A stretch of 64,000 bases of DNA from Basidiobolus meristosporus CBS 931.73. Its lineage: Eukaryota; Basidiobolomycota; Basidiobolomycetes; Basidiobolales; Basidiobolaceae. Shown piece after piece: positions 45,290 through 56,599 of this stretch; the first letter of the stretch is position 1, and each line of letters opens with the position of its first letter. The notes below the pieces were generated by a model that did not search any database, had not been told where the DNA came from, and saw only the letters and a list, made by a program, of their open reading frames with translations. The translations under genes were made by a program, and so were the position numbers. The stretch is taken from positions 1 to 64,000 of the forward strand of contig MCFE01000475.1 of NCBI GenBank assembly GCA_002104905.1, read 5' to 3'.

Positions 45290-45578
45290 TGATTGAATCT
45301 CACTCACAAATCGCTCCAGCTTCGTGGAGATTGGGGAATGTGAGATAGCAAAGATGACGGTCGCTGAAGAGTACCAAGGCCGAGGGTTTGCTCATTCGCT
45401 TGCGCAAGAGGCCATAGGCTGGACAAAAAGAGAAGGTTTCGCGAATGTCATACTACTTCCCAACCAGAAACTGGTCAAGGCAATCTCACTTTACAAAAAA
45501 TACGGCTTCGAGACTATTCGTCTGGGCACATATCCGGGTTACGTGCGCCGTGATATTATTATGAAGCTGAGCCTCTAA
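45290..45578 (+). pseudogene. 5'-truncated GNAT acetyltransferase copy
   Basis: Only the C-terminal half of the fold remains: VEIGECEIAKMTVAEEYQGR, GFAHSLAQEAIGWTKREG and LVKAISLYKKYGFETIRLG, ending MKLSL. It is closely related to the complete gene at 44020, with the acetyl-CoA loop intact but the first three strands missing. It most likely arose by local duplication followed by 5' loss. Confidence 0.75.
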
Positions 45579-45837
45579 GGAATCTAAAGGAGCCATTGGT
45601 ATGGCTCTAATAAATCTATTCAAGTATCAAGATGCATGTGGTTATATGCTGATCTGGGGTTGTAGACAGCACTATGCAAGATTGACTAGCCCCTTTATTT
45701 TGTACACTAGAAACCAGATATGTCAAGATCAATAATGGTAATTCAGAGTGGTCCATCATAAAATATTCCCTTGCATTTGATGCTGGCTACTAAGGAGATA
45801 GTGAGGGTGAACCATGTTTCCTAAAAGACCTCTTTGC

Positions 45838-45974
45838 CAGAGCAGATGACATCAGGAGCGTTGTCATATATCTGGCCACACTGAAGGAGTCAACCAATAC
45901 CTTACGCATTATGCACCACTTTGGCTTCAAGAAAAGGTTTGAAGTGGATTCTTCTCATCAACATGGGTGAAACA
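45838..45974 (+). pseudogene. Possible third GNAT C-terminal scrap
   Basis: One frame reads RADDIRSVVIYLATLKES and then LRIMHHFGFKKRFEV before a stop, which resembles the last strand and the LYxKxGF block of GNAT enzymes. The evidence is weak. It ends where a copia LTR fragment begins. Confidence 0.25.
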
Positions 45975-46112
45975 TGTTGTAAAAATTTGTAATTCCACCT
46001 AAACATTCACCCAACTTAGTCCCTTAGCTCATTACCTACAAATCTTGGAGTATACTGACCAAATTCCTTGTTGGGATTTACTTGGAATACTTTCACCAAA
46101 CATCAGGTACCC
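45975..46112 (+). repeat. Truncated copia LTR
   Basis: It starts TGTTGTAAAAATTTGTAATT and follows the LTR body to GGTACCCAG, then stops matching. Confidence 0.75.
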
Positions 46113-46149
46113 AGTGTTGCATTATTCTGAGGAGTATTGGAACCAATAT

Positions 46150-46395
46150 GGAGAACTAGAGGATTTACATGTTAATCATTTGTAGATTTATTGATCAAAA
46201 GTAAGTTATCTGATACTTTTGATAAAGTAGGGCAAAAAGCATGTAGAGTCTGTTAAGAAAGGTCCCATTGATTCTGGGTGCAAAGTTTGAGGTTGCTTGG
46301 ACAACCCTTGAGAAAGGTCATAGTCAGGATACCTGATAATTTAGCAATAATAATCCAAGTATATCCCAACAAGAAATTTGGTCAGGACAGAATGC
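46150..46395 (-). repeat. Degenerate copia LTR, minus orientation
   Basis: Reverse-complement landmarks include ATTTATTGATCAAAAGTAAG, AGAAAGGTCCCA, GCTTGGACAACC and CAACAAGAAATTTGGTCAG. It lies 6 bp from the plus-strand LTR at 46402. Confidence 0.7.
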
Positions 46396-46401
46396 AAATT
46401 G

Positions 46402-47846
46402 TGTTGTGAAAACTTGTAATTCCTCCTAGATATTCACCTAACTTAGTCACTTGGTCATTACCTTCTAATCCTAGGGAATACTGACCAAATTCCTTGTTGG
46501 GATTTACTTTGAGAATTTTCATGTTCTGGGTACCTGGTATTTTGGGGAAAATATTCTAAGTTGTCCAAACAGCCCCAAACTTTGAACACATATTCTTGGA
46601 GACTTTCTTAACCTATCCTATGTGTGTGATGCCAAGACTATGTAAAGTATAAATACCACTTTTACATTCAATAAATCATCAAGTAAAAACCACATAATCT
46701 ACTTGTTCTCACAGTTGCTTCCAATATCTCCAAGACTCTTACAACAGGCTATGAGCCCCAAGCTGTCACTCTCTGCAATGTCCACTACCGCTATTCCTGG
46801 AATTTTTCCCTCTGCTGGAAAGTTGGATGGATCTAACTACCAAGTGTGGAAGGTGAACACAAAGATGCTGCTACAAGAAAGAGGCCTTTGGGATATTGTC
46901 ATGGTAGTAGAATGCCCTCCTAAAAGGATGGGAGAGGAAGTCTCAAAGTACCAGAAAAAGAACAAAGTGCCTTTGACTGCATATGCCTTAATCTCAAAGA
47001 CAAATTGCTAATTCAATGCTCAACAGCAAAAACGGCAAAAAATGCCTGGAAGGCATTAGAAGCCACCTACCAGTCATGTGCAGCTGGTAAGAAAATGTAT
47101 TGAAGACAAAAATTCCTTACCACAAAGATGCTGCCAAGAGAAGAAATGAAAAATCTAATTAACAGAATAACCCTAATGGTGGATGAGATGGAATCTGAGG
47201 GCATACAAACTACTGATGAGGATGTGATAGTTACCATTCTGAATAGCCTGACAGACAAGCTTCTGGGCCTTGTTACAGCCCTAGAGTCCAGAACTGAGGA
47301 TCTGACCTTAAATTATGTATATGGAAGGCTCCTGGATGAAGAATTAAGAAAATCAAGTGCCAATAAGTAGGAAGAAGAAAATGCTTTAATAAGCAATGAT
47401 AACCAACAAAGGAGATACCCAAGACCTTTTAAAGGGAACAGCAACCTGTTTTGTAACTACTGCAAAGGAAAGGACATACATCAGACTGGTGCTTTAAAAA
47501 GAGAGATAGTCAGCAGAAAAAGCCTGAATATGGAAATGCTGCAACAGCTGATGATAAACTATTCATATCTGCACTTAATATGTCCACAAATAAGGATTCT
47601 GAGACATGGTACATTGACTCTGGAGCATCTCAACACTTTACATACCAAAAAGAACTTTTTACCCAATATCAAGAAACTCCAATCAAGGAGGTTTTCATGG
47701 GAGACAATAGAACACTTGATGCTGCAGGAGAAGGAACTATCCAAGTAAACCTTAGCAGCAGTGAAGGAAGCCAATTGCTGACCTTTAAAGAAGTACTCTA
47801 TCTAACAGAAATAGCCAAGAGCCTACTATCTGTAAGCAAGGCCACT
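46402..47846 (+). mobile_element. 3'-truncated copia element, same family
   Basis: A 345-bp 5' LTR (46402-46746) is followed by the primer site GGCTATGAGCCC (one mismatch to the complete copy) and gag from ATG 46751. Gag breaks in KYQKK near 46960, where a base is missing. A TAG at 47368 replaces the lysine codon of NKKEEEN. A base loss in the CCHC knuckle near 47467 and a DSGA protease segment near 47620 follow. Similarity stops abruptly at SVSKAT near 47846, so integrase, reverse transcriptase and the 3' LTR are gone. The LTR carries an internal 48-bp inversion. Confidence 0.9.
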
Positions 47847-47929
47847 CCAGCCCAGATCAGCTGCCAGAAACCTGCAATGAGTCTGTCATAATGTTGGCAG
47901 CTTGGAGTTATTGGCCCTCTACATAAACT

Positions 47930-48500
47930 TATGACAAGATTGTGAGAGCATTTTCTGATTTCACTGCCACAATAAGGCTAAACACTTGACTGTGTTTTAG
48001 AGGTCTTTTGAGAAGAATTGCATGATATTCTAATGGTTGTGATGCTCTATACATATATTTGAGTAGACCTAGCCAGTCAATACATCCAATTGTCTTATTT
48101 GGCAAGAAACTTGATTGTGTTCTGATGACCTCATTGCAAACCTCTGTTAGCATTATTATGGAAGTGTGGCAGCCTACAGCCGGCTCATACAATGTCACTG
48201 TATGTACACAACTCCTAATTAACCACTTATACAACTATAAGATGGGATTGAGTGGTGTTTAGCTGATTTAACTGCCAAATAAAGTTAAAACTTAACAGTG
48301 TTTAAGCAGTCTTTTGACAAGAGCTGCATGGCATTGTCATAATCTTCATGTGCTACCTTTACAAAGTGGATCTAACCAGCCAAAGCATACAATTGCCTTC
48401 TATAGCAAGAAACTTGACAGTTTTCTAAAGGCCTCATTGTAAGCCTTCAATACCATCATAATGGCAGTACAGTAGCCTACAGCTAGTTCAGAATAGTTCC
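47930..48500 (+). repeat. Degenerate tandem duplication, two units of about 250-300 bp
   Basis: Two successive blocks (about 47945-48200 and 48255-48490) share GGTCTTTTGAGAAGA-like, ACCTAGCCAGTCAATACA-like, GCAAGAAACTTGA and ACCTCATTGCAA-like segments in the same order. No coding potential is evident. Confidence 0.6.
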
Positions 48501-48589
48501 ACTGTACCAATTTACCAAATGTTATTTCCTTTTTCTGCCTCCCCTTGCTCCATTCTTATTACCACCTTAGAATCACCCCTCTTAATTTG

Positions 48590-49144
48590 CTTACACACTA
48601 GACTTGTTCCATTGTACCATACCAGGGTGTGGGCAAAATCCTCAGTTGTTAATAATGAATGGGTGCAATACTGTAGCTACCAGTAGGCAGAAATGCCCCA
48701 ATGAGAAATTATTGTAATGGTCCTCTCAAAAGACCATCACAAACTCTAAGTCCTGTGACTAAGAGATATTGGTTCCATCAGGATACCATGCAAAGACTGC
48801 CAAAAAAAATTTGCTCCCCAGATATCATAAAAACTTGGTGAAAATTCTTCATCACAACAATACAAAAGTGGATATTGATTGGTTCTCTGACAATTTTCTC
48901 ACTCTACAATCCCAGAAACTCTATCACCTCCTGCATTTGTGTGCATTGATTGGCTATTGCCTCTTTTTCACACTCCTTACTACTTGACTCACCATTTCTC
49001 TTACTTTTCATGCCTACAAGTTGATTTATTTCTGTTGAAACTTCTGTTGTACCTTAGTTGCTACTTGTATTGACCTACACAAGTCCCTATACCCTACATT
49101 AACATTAAGCCCAACCCCACACTCAGCAAGTAACTCCATTAAAA
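48590..49144. repeat. Flank of unidentified repeat, copy 1
   Basis: Positions 48690-49144 match 51390-51833 in order (GAGAAATTATTG, CACAAACTC/CACAAAGC, TTCATCACAACAAT, GCCTCTTTTTCACACTCC). Both copies lead into the same minus-strand coding piece, so this is part of a dispersed element. Confidence 0.6.
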
Positions 49145-49642
49145 TCACCACTCAATAAGTATTTCTGCTGTAACACTCTGGTTCCACAGCTTTGGCAGGA
49201 ACCCAATGGCTTTATGCCAATGTGCATTCACTGGTTCCCATACATACTGGTCTTCAGCCAGCACTGCAAGGTCTAGCACCTCATCTGTCAGTCTTTGCAA
49301 TACATCCTTCAAATATTCTAGTGTGTTTTCTTGAGCACTGCTCTTGGAGAGGTGCTGCAACCTCTTTAGGTGCCTATTAATGTTCCAAAATTCCACTGAA
49401 GGCATTGTGATAGTCTTTTGAGCTCTGGACATTGTAGCCCTGTCTGTCAGTGGGATCTCCACTCTGCCAACAATGGAGGATGTGGAGGCTGTGGTAGACA
49501 AATTGCCTTTTTCAGCAAACTCATCTACCTTGCTTGATTGTAGCTCAACTGGCTGTGCTTCCAACTCTTGTGAAAACAGATGGTATCTTGTTGGTAATTC
49601 TTCTTGGCTATGATGCAATTCAGTCTGTTCTGGGCTTGACAA
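49145..49642 (-). pseudogene. Repeat-borne protein A, copy 1 (unknown family)
   Basis: A 165-codon frame shares a conserved C-terminus with the copy at 51834: VEFWNINRHLKRLQHL, VLQRLTDEVLDL and HWHKAIGFLPKLWNQSVTAE. The middle part DEFAEKGNLSTT and IPLTDRATMS also recurs at 52909-53274. Frame and residues are kept across copies while the DNA has diverged, so it once encoded a protein. I do not recognise a family. Its 5' part is lost at a junction near 49645. Confidence 0.5.
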
Positions 49643-49651
49643 GAGAAGTCA

Positions 49652-50816
49652 ATGATAGATCTGTTTGAGCTCTTGCCAAAAGACTTTACTATGGCCCAGG
49701 TGACTATGATGAGCCTTCATAGAGCTATTTGGGCACTACTCATTAATCTAGCAGAACTAGATACCTCAGAGAGCTGACAAAGAGGGAAGAACCTGAGTAG
49801 AAAGCGGTAGCATGAATTCTACATCAAGATGCTGGTGGATGTATGTAAGAAGATATATAACAAGAGGAGCATTGATATCAATAATGAGCTGAGAGTGAGG
49901 GGATTTGATGAGGGCGCCATGCAGGAACAATTTTGCACACAATTTGCACAGTACAAGCTGGACGTGTCCATTTGTGCCTCAACTTTGGGAACCAATGAGA
50001 TTTTGAATCAGCTTTTGCCTCAAATTACCAATGTACTATGTGATATATTAGTAGAGCTAAGTGGCTTCCAAGTGCAATATACACAGGATTCATTCAGGCA
50101 AAAGTTCCATAGAATCAGACAGAGGGTAAGTGAATACCTTGAGGAATCAGAAGGTGAGATTCAAGAGGCAGAATACAGGCTGCAAGCAACAGCATCTAAA
50201 TTGCCCCAGCACACCTTGCTGGATTCCTTACCATCCCTTGCAGCTTCAGCATGCAGGCTCACATCAGTCCAAACTATGCCAACCCCCTTCACAAGAGCAC
50301 CCCGCATTGAGTTAACTCATGTTAGGTCAACATGCATGGTTCAGAGTAAAACCTCCGGCCCTTGCTAGACTGCTCACTTAGACACAAGTCCATTGGAGTA
50401 GGCTGAGTCACATCATCAAGCAGCATCACATCAAACTCAGCCAAGAGCCATGCCTGCACATCAAGTCACACCTGTGTGGGCCACTACACCTGACCATCAG
50501 CAAGTTTCTTGTGGTGAACTGACTGATGATGACCCACATGAAGCGCCTCTGCCACCAGAGCCTTTGGCAAGTAAAAGAATGCACCAGTACATAGCACTGA
50601 AGGCCAGTTCATTAGCATCATCCAGAGCAATTAAGTGCAGCTAAGCTGAAGCATTGCACTCATCAACTAGGAGGCAAAATACTGACTACAAATACACAAG
50701 TAGCCAAGAGAATAGTCAACAAGAAAGTAGCTTAGGTATGAAAAGTGAATCACTACCAAATGCTTCAGTAGTAGTCCCTGTGAGAAAAAAACTCAGAAGA
50801 TGATGCAATTACATTA
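49652..50816 (+). pseudogene. Repeat-borne protein B, copy 1 (unknown family)
   Basis: One frame from MIDLFELLPKDFTMAQ (49652) runs to VPVRKKLRR near 50800, broken by stops near 49778, 49808, 50366, 50399 and 50642. The central part (CKKIYNKRSIDINNELRVRG, QLLPQITNVLCDILVELSGF) is helical, and QRVSEYLEESEGEIQEAEYR looks like a coiled coil. The C-terminal half is Gln/Pro/Ser-rich and ends in a basic, nuclear-signal-like patch. The same frame is found in the copy at 62338-63000. No catalytic motif is visible and no family is recognised. Confidence 0.5.
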
Positions 50817-51389
50817 AATCATTATTATATGTCATGAGCCAAACTACACATTTTTTTTGCAATCCAAATTGAGCCATTGCAAATCAGTGATCATTATATT
50901 TTTGATATAAGCAATATGAGGTTGTTTCTCAGTTGAGACAGAACCCCAATATATAAACACCCTGCATATATATACATTGTCTGTAACACCAGTGCAGCCA
51001 TATGATCTGTTTTGCACCTATCCAATTGGCTGTGTGCTAGCTATGACACCTTGTCCAATCACTAGCATCAGCAACTTATTTGCTCAATGGGCAAAATGGA
51101 ATATTTGATGGTGAGTCAGGTAGCTTGAATTGGTCAAAGAGCTAATTGGGGGCTGACAACTTCAGTATACTTTTGGACCAATCAACCACTGGGATACCAT
51201 CCAATTGGGGTGAATGTGACCAAAATGGCAAGTATCAGTGTAGTTTATAGTGTGATAGGCATTTATTTCCATTTGCATTAAAGAAACATACTCAAATACC
51301 AGCTTTTACCAACAGTAATAGTGGTATCCAATTGCACATGTGATGCAAACATAACAAGTTGGCGCAATTATCTGTGCCAACCTCTCCCT
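50817..51389. other. AT-rich repeat flank, no gene seen
   Basis: The first 100 bp (poly-T run at 50855, GATATAAGCAATAT near 50908) recur in reverse at 62338-62440, so they belong to the unidentified repeat. Confidence 0.4.
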
Positions 51390-52118
51390 ATGAGAAATTA
51401 TTGAGATGATCCCATCAGAAGGCCATCACAAAGCAAAAGTCCCATGACTAAGAGGTACTGATCTTGTTAGGACAGCATCCAGAGACTGCTGAAAAATAAT
51501 TGCACCCCAGATTTCACAAAAAACTTAGTCAAAATTTCTCATCACAACAATGAATAAGTGGCATTAGATTGGTTCCCTGCCAATTTGCTCACTTTTGGAT
51601 CCCAGACACTCTATTGCCTCCTATATTTATGTGAATGAATTGGCTATTGCCTCTTTTTCACACTCCTTACTTCCTGACTCAACTATTTGCTTACTTTCAT
51701 GCATACAAATTGATTTCTTGCCATTGAAACTTCAGTTGTACCTCAATTGCCAATTTTATTGACCTATACAAGCCTCTAGGCCCTACACTATCATCAAGCT
51801 CAACCTCACACTCAAAAAGTAACTCCATTAAAATTACCACTCAATTGGTATTTCTGCTGTAACACTCTGGTTCCACAACTTTGGCAGGAACCCAATGGCT
51901 TTATGCCACTGATCATTCACTGGTTTCCACATATCCTGGTCTTCAGCTGGCACTCCAAGGTATAGCTCCTCATCTGCCAGTCTTTGCAATAAATCCTTGC
52001 AATATTCCAGTCCACGTTTGAGAGCACTGCTCTTGAAGAAGTGCTGCAACCTCTTGGTGTGCCTATGAATGTTCCAAAACTCCACTAAAAAAAGGCATTG
52101 TGATAGTCTTTTGAACAC

Positions 52119-52920
52119 TGTGGTAGGGTAAACATACCTCCCACAGACAAGTTTATTCATATAGTCATTATGATATACTTATCCATATTTTATCTTATCA
52201 GTATTATCCCATTCTTCTTTTGCCCATATTATCAGTATTATCCCCATATGATGTTTACCCTGATTAGTTATTAGCATTAGTATCCCAGATGTTATTCAGC
52301 TTTGTGATCAGTAGATGTATCTATATAAGGCAAGTACCCGCGTCAGTACCTGTGACACATGACCTAGGTCTGTGTTACCATCCTTACCATTTCAATACCA
52401 TATATGGTATTTCTATGTTGCACAGGTTTCAGACTACTGATTCCTAATTGGTTGAGAGTGCTGTGCCTTTTAGAACCTTCCTGGACATTCTTGGCATATT
52501 TTTAGCTCATAGTGATGTCATCAAGAATTCCACTGATACCTAGAATCTTCTAGAACCTTGTCATTAGTAATCACTTGGCAATCAGGAAAAGTATTTAAGG
52601 GAAAGCAATCCCTCATCAATAAATCATCCCTTCTATCAGTAACACTTCTACCTTATTGATTAGCAGTTGATCACTGCACCTGCCTTCAACAGTACATCCA
52701 AGACCTGCCCTCAAGGAGCTTTTCAGGGTAGTGCACAAGACACACAGAGGCCTTTGGAGACACTTGGAGCACCTAGGAAGCTAAAGAAGCAGGAGCTTTT
52801 ACCATAGTGACATATTGACAAAGACACCAGCAGTTTAGACACAGAGGTTATTGCACCCATCAGACACCTCACACATCTTGAGTTGTGTAGCTTCTCCCAG
52901 GAGTACCTCTACACCACCAC
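52119..52920 (+). repeat. Solo LTR, family LTR2
   Basis: It starts TGTGGTAGGGTAAACATACC and ends ACACCACCAC(A). Flanks AACAC and AACGC differ by one base. It has GTATTTAAGGGA as promoter-like sequence near 52589 and AATAAATC near 52619. The insertion splits the protein A copy. Confidence 0.75.
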
Positions 52921-53622
52921 AACGCTTGACATTGTAGCCTTGTCTGTCAGTGGGATATCCACTCTATCAGCAGTGGAGGATGTGGTAGACAAATTACCTT
53001 TTTCAGCAAACTCATCTACCGTGCTGCGATGTAGCTCAACTGGCTGTGCTTCTAACTCATGTGAAAACAGCCATTTTTGTGTTAGCAGATTTTCCTGGCT
53101 AAGATGGGACTCAGTCTGTTCCTGGCTTGCGGCGCTAATTGGCAAGAACTGCAGTTTTTTTTGCATGCCTCCTTGTCTCAGGCTTGGGTAGACATTTTTC
53201 CCTTTACCTTTTCCTTTATCACTGCCAGGTCTTTCACTGCTACTTTGTCTGAGTGCTTCTTGTAAGAAATACATTTTCTCCTGGATAGATTGTGCTCTTA
53301 TGCACCTGTTTTGGCCTGCTTGTCCCTTGCTGGCACTCTTCTAGCAACCTAATGTTTCTTCTCCGCTTGTTTTAAGCTCTCAAATGTAGTTGTGACAGGC
53401 TCCTGTAAAGGCAGCTAGTTTTTATCACTGCCAGGTCCTTCACTGCTACTTTGACTGGGTGCTTCTTGCATGGTACTATGCTTTTTCCTTGATAAATGTT
53501 GTGCTGGTACATTTATGCCTGCCTGCTGGTCCCTAATTGACACTCTTCCAACTACCTGATGTCTCTTTGACACTTGTCTGGAGCTTTTTGCCCTACTTGT
53601 AATGGGCACTTAAGGAAGCTGC

Positions 53623-54692
53623 TGTGGTGGTGTATAGGTCCAAGGGAGAGATACAACCAACACTTCTCAAGTGTTTTGTGTGTGGGGTGCTCACTGGGTG
53701 CAATAACCTCCGGCAAAAGCTTGCTAGGAATACTTGGGTTCTGTCTCTAATCTAATGTGAAGGGGGATAAAGCCACAAGCTTGTCAAGGGAAAACTATTG
53801 AGCTATAATCCCCAACTTAGTTGGCATCTTAACAAAAGTATGTGCTGGGTTCAGTGTCCTTTGAGATGACAATGCACTAAAACTTCCAAAGTCAAAACAA
53901 CTGTTAACTCCACCAGCAGGGACTTGATAAGAATGCAGCTGTGATCAATAGTTACAAAGACAGAAAAGTATCTTTGCCCATACAAGAACAAACTTGGGAA
54001 AGAATCAAATATAGTAAAAGATACCTACTCTGAGTATTCCTCACAAGTGGTGCCTCTAAGGTCAGTTGGCTGTCAGCGCGGTTTCCTGGGAGTGTCCTGT
54101 GGGCTGGGGTTGGAAGTTCAGGTAGCAGCAGGTAGCAGTGATCACACTAATCAACAAGTTGGTATATTGATAAAAGGGATGATGAATTATTGTTGAAGGA
54201 TAGCCTCCCTTTTATACTTTTCTTACTGACTAAGTGATTACTAATCATGGTGTTCCAGAAGGTTCTGGATATCAATAGAAGTCTTGATGACATCAGAATG
54301 ACCTAAGAATGTTCTGAGTAGGTGCCGGAAGGTTCTAAGAGGCACAGCACATCCAACCAATGAGGAATCAGTATTCTGAAACCTGTGTAAGATAAGGATA
54401 TCATATATGGTATGGATATGGTAGGGATGGTGACATGGGTTGATCATGTGTCACAGATACTGGTGCAGGTATTTGCCTAATATAGAGGCAGTTATAGCTA
54501 GTAATCTTACAAAAAGTGAGGGGTAACTTATGCAATAAGGTGAGCAGGTGTGATAGTCAATCAGCTTATGGGATAGTACTGATTGGGTAAGACAAATGGG
54601 ATAAACTGAAATAAGTGTAGTAGAGATATTGGGAAGTAGAAAATAAGGGAATGAGCACATCTGTCAGTTGGTGTCACTGTCACCCCACTACA
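53623..54692 (-). repeat. Solo LTR, family LTR1, minus orientation
   Basis: It is the reverse complement of the gypsy element's LTR, from TGTGGTGGTGTATAGG to CCCCACTACA. CTGC on both sides is a probable 4-bp target duplication, and removal rejoins the reading MAKNQQLP of the interrupted gene. Confidence 0.8.
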
Positions 54693-54754
54693 CTGCTGGT
54701 TTTTAGCCATGGCATCCTTGTTCTTCTGCCTTTGATAGTTTCTGCTATTGATGA

Positions 54755-55248
54755 GGGATTGACTTCCTTTAAATACATTTCCTGATTGCCAAGTGAATAC
54801 TAATGAGAAGGGTCAAGAATATTTCAGGTACTAGTGGAAATCTTGATGACAATACTATGAACTAAGAATACTCCAAGAATGTCCTGGAAGGTTCCCAAAG
54901 GCACATCACCTCCAACCAATCAGGAATCAGTAGTATGAAACCTGAACAATGTAGAGATACTATATGTAGTATTGAAATGGTAGGGATGGTAACACAGACT
55001 TAGGTAATGTGTTGTGGGTACTCACACAAGTACTTACCTAATGTAGATACATATACTGATCACAAAGCTGAATAACATCTGCAATAACAAATGGTAATAA
55101 CTAAACAGGGTAAACATCATATGGGGATAATACTAATAATATGGGCAAAAGATGAATTGGATAAAACTGATAGGATAAGTTATGGATAAGTGCATCAGAA
55201 TTACTATATGATAAACTTGTTTGTGGGAGGTATGTTTACCCTACCACA
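54755..55248 (-). repeat. Truncated LTR2 copy, minus orientation
   Basis: The reverse complement of LTR2 runs from the promoter zone (TTGATGAGGGATTG) to the terminus CCCTACCACA. The R/U5-side part is missing. Confidence 0.75.
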
Positions 55249-55371
55249 TCAGCAGAGTTCTACTTGTTCAGCTTTATGTTTGTGGTATAGCCATGCAAAT
55301 CCTGTTACAAGCTCCTTGCACAACAGCTGTAGATGTGCCAAGTAGGCATTAGACTTGTTCCATTGTACTAT

Positions 55372-56450
55372 TGTAGTGGGGTCACAGTGACACCCACAGG
55401 CAGATGTGCTCATTCCCATACATTCACTTCCCTAAAAAGGATTACCCCCCACCTATATTAGTACCATCCCAAATTGCAATATTTTCTATCTGTTTATGTG
55501 ATTATTACTATGCAACCTGACAAACTATTTGTAACTATTAACCCATTGCACAAGCTATTCCTATTCCTTGCCAAGATGCCAAGATAAGATAGTTACCATA
55601 TAAGGCAAGTACCCCCAACAGTGCCTATGTCATGTGACCATCCTAGTATCATAGCCCTCATATCCTACTACCATATGAGGTAGCTACATGACACAGAGGT
55701 TTCATATTACCACTGTCTGATTGGCTGAGTGCTACTATGTCTCATGGAACAAGCTGCCAAGAACTTGAGCTATTTCTAGTACACAATGACATGATTGGCT
55801 GTATACTACCTTCTGGAAACTTCCGGAAAGTATTTTTTAGCAAGAATTTGAGCAGCAAAAAAGTATATAAGGGAGGCTATCCCTTAAAATAAATCATCCC
55901 TCTTCCAATATTCCAACTTATTGATTAGTGAGATCACTGCTACCTATTACCACTACTTTCTGACTCAGACCTGACAATACTCCCAGGAAACCGCACTGAC
56001 AGCCAACTGACCTTGGAGGCACTACTTGTGAGGAATACTCAGAGTAGGTATACTTTATTATATTTGATTCTTTCCCAAGTTTGTTCTTGTACAGGCAAAT
56101 GTACTTCTCAGTCTTTGTAACTATTGGTCAAAGCTGCATTCTTAACAAGTCCCTGTTGGTCAGGCTTACAGTTGTTTTGACTTTGGAAGCTTTAGTGCAT
56201 TGTCATCTCAAAGGACATCAAAGCCATTATAAACTTTTGTTAAGACACCAACTAAGTTGGGGATTGTAGTTCAATAGTTTCCCCTTGACAAGCTTGAGGC
56301 TTTATCCCACTTCACATTAGATTAGACAAAAGACCCAGTATTCCTAGCAAGCTTTTACCAGAGGTTATTGCACCCAGTGAACACCCCACACACATTCACA
56401 CTTGAGAAGTGTTGGCTGTATTTTGCCCTTTGGACTTATACACCACCACA
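55372..56450 (+). repeat. 5' LTR of the gypsy element (LTR1)
   Basis: Boundaries are TGTAGTGGGG and CACCACCACA. Promoter-like GTATATAAGGGA lies near 55862 and AATAAATC near 55890. Confidence 0.88.
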
Positions 56451-56454
56451 TATT

Positions 56455-56471
56455 TGGCACCCAACGTGGGG
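56455..56471 (+). promoter_or_regulatory. Primer-binding site of the gypsy element
   Basis: TGGCACCCAACGTGGGG lies four bases after the LTR and starts with TGG, complementary to a tRNA CCA end. The tRNA is not identified. Confidence 0.7.
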
Positions 56472-56599
56472 GGTTCATACAAGCTCCCTAGGACCCAACA
56501 AGATTTACCTGAAGATTTGAGCCATTACCCATTTATTGAAAAGAGACTACCAATATTATCAAGACTACAACACCAACCTACCTACCCAAAATAAACTCT

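Larger units (their letters stand above)
51390..54710 (-). pseudogene. Repeat-borne protein A, copy 2, split by two LTR insertions
   Basis: The gene can be followed on the minus strand from MAKNQQ at 54710, through VPITSRAKSSRQVSKRH at 53600, ELEAQPVELHRSTVDEFAEK near 53010 and IPLTDKATMSS near 52930, to KRLSQC and EFWNIHRHTKRLQHF at 52120-51990 and a stop at 51834. Two LTRs interrupt it: LTR1 (53623-54692) within the first codons and LTR2 (52119-52920) in the middle. Several stops are present. An internal duplication is visible: SRKKHSTMQEAPSQSSSEGP and the later SYKKHSDK / LQEALRQSSSERPGSDK stretch repeat about every 60 residues. The function is unknown. Confidence 0.5.
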
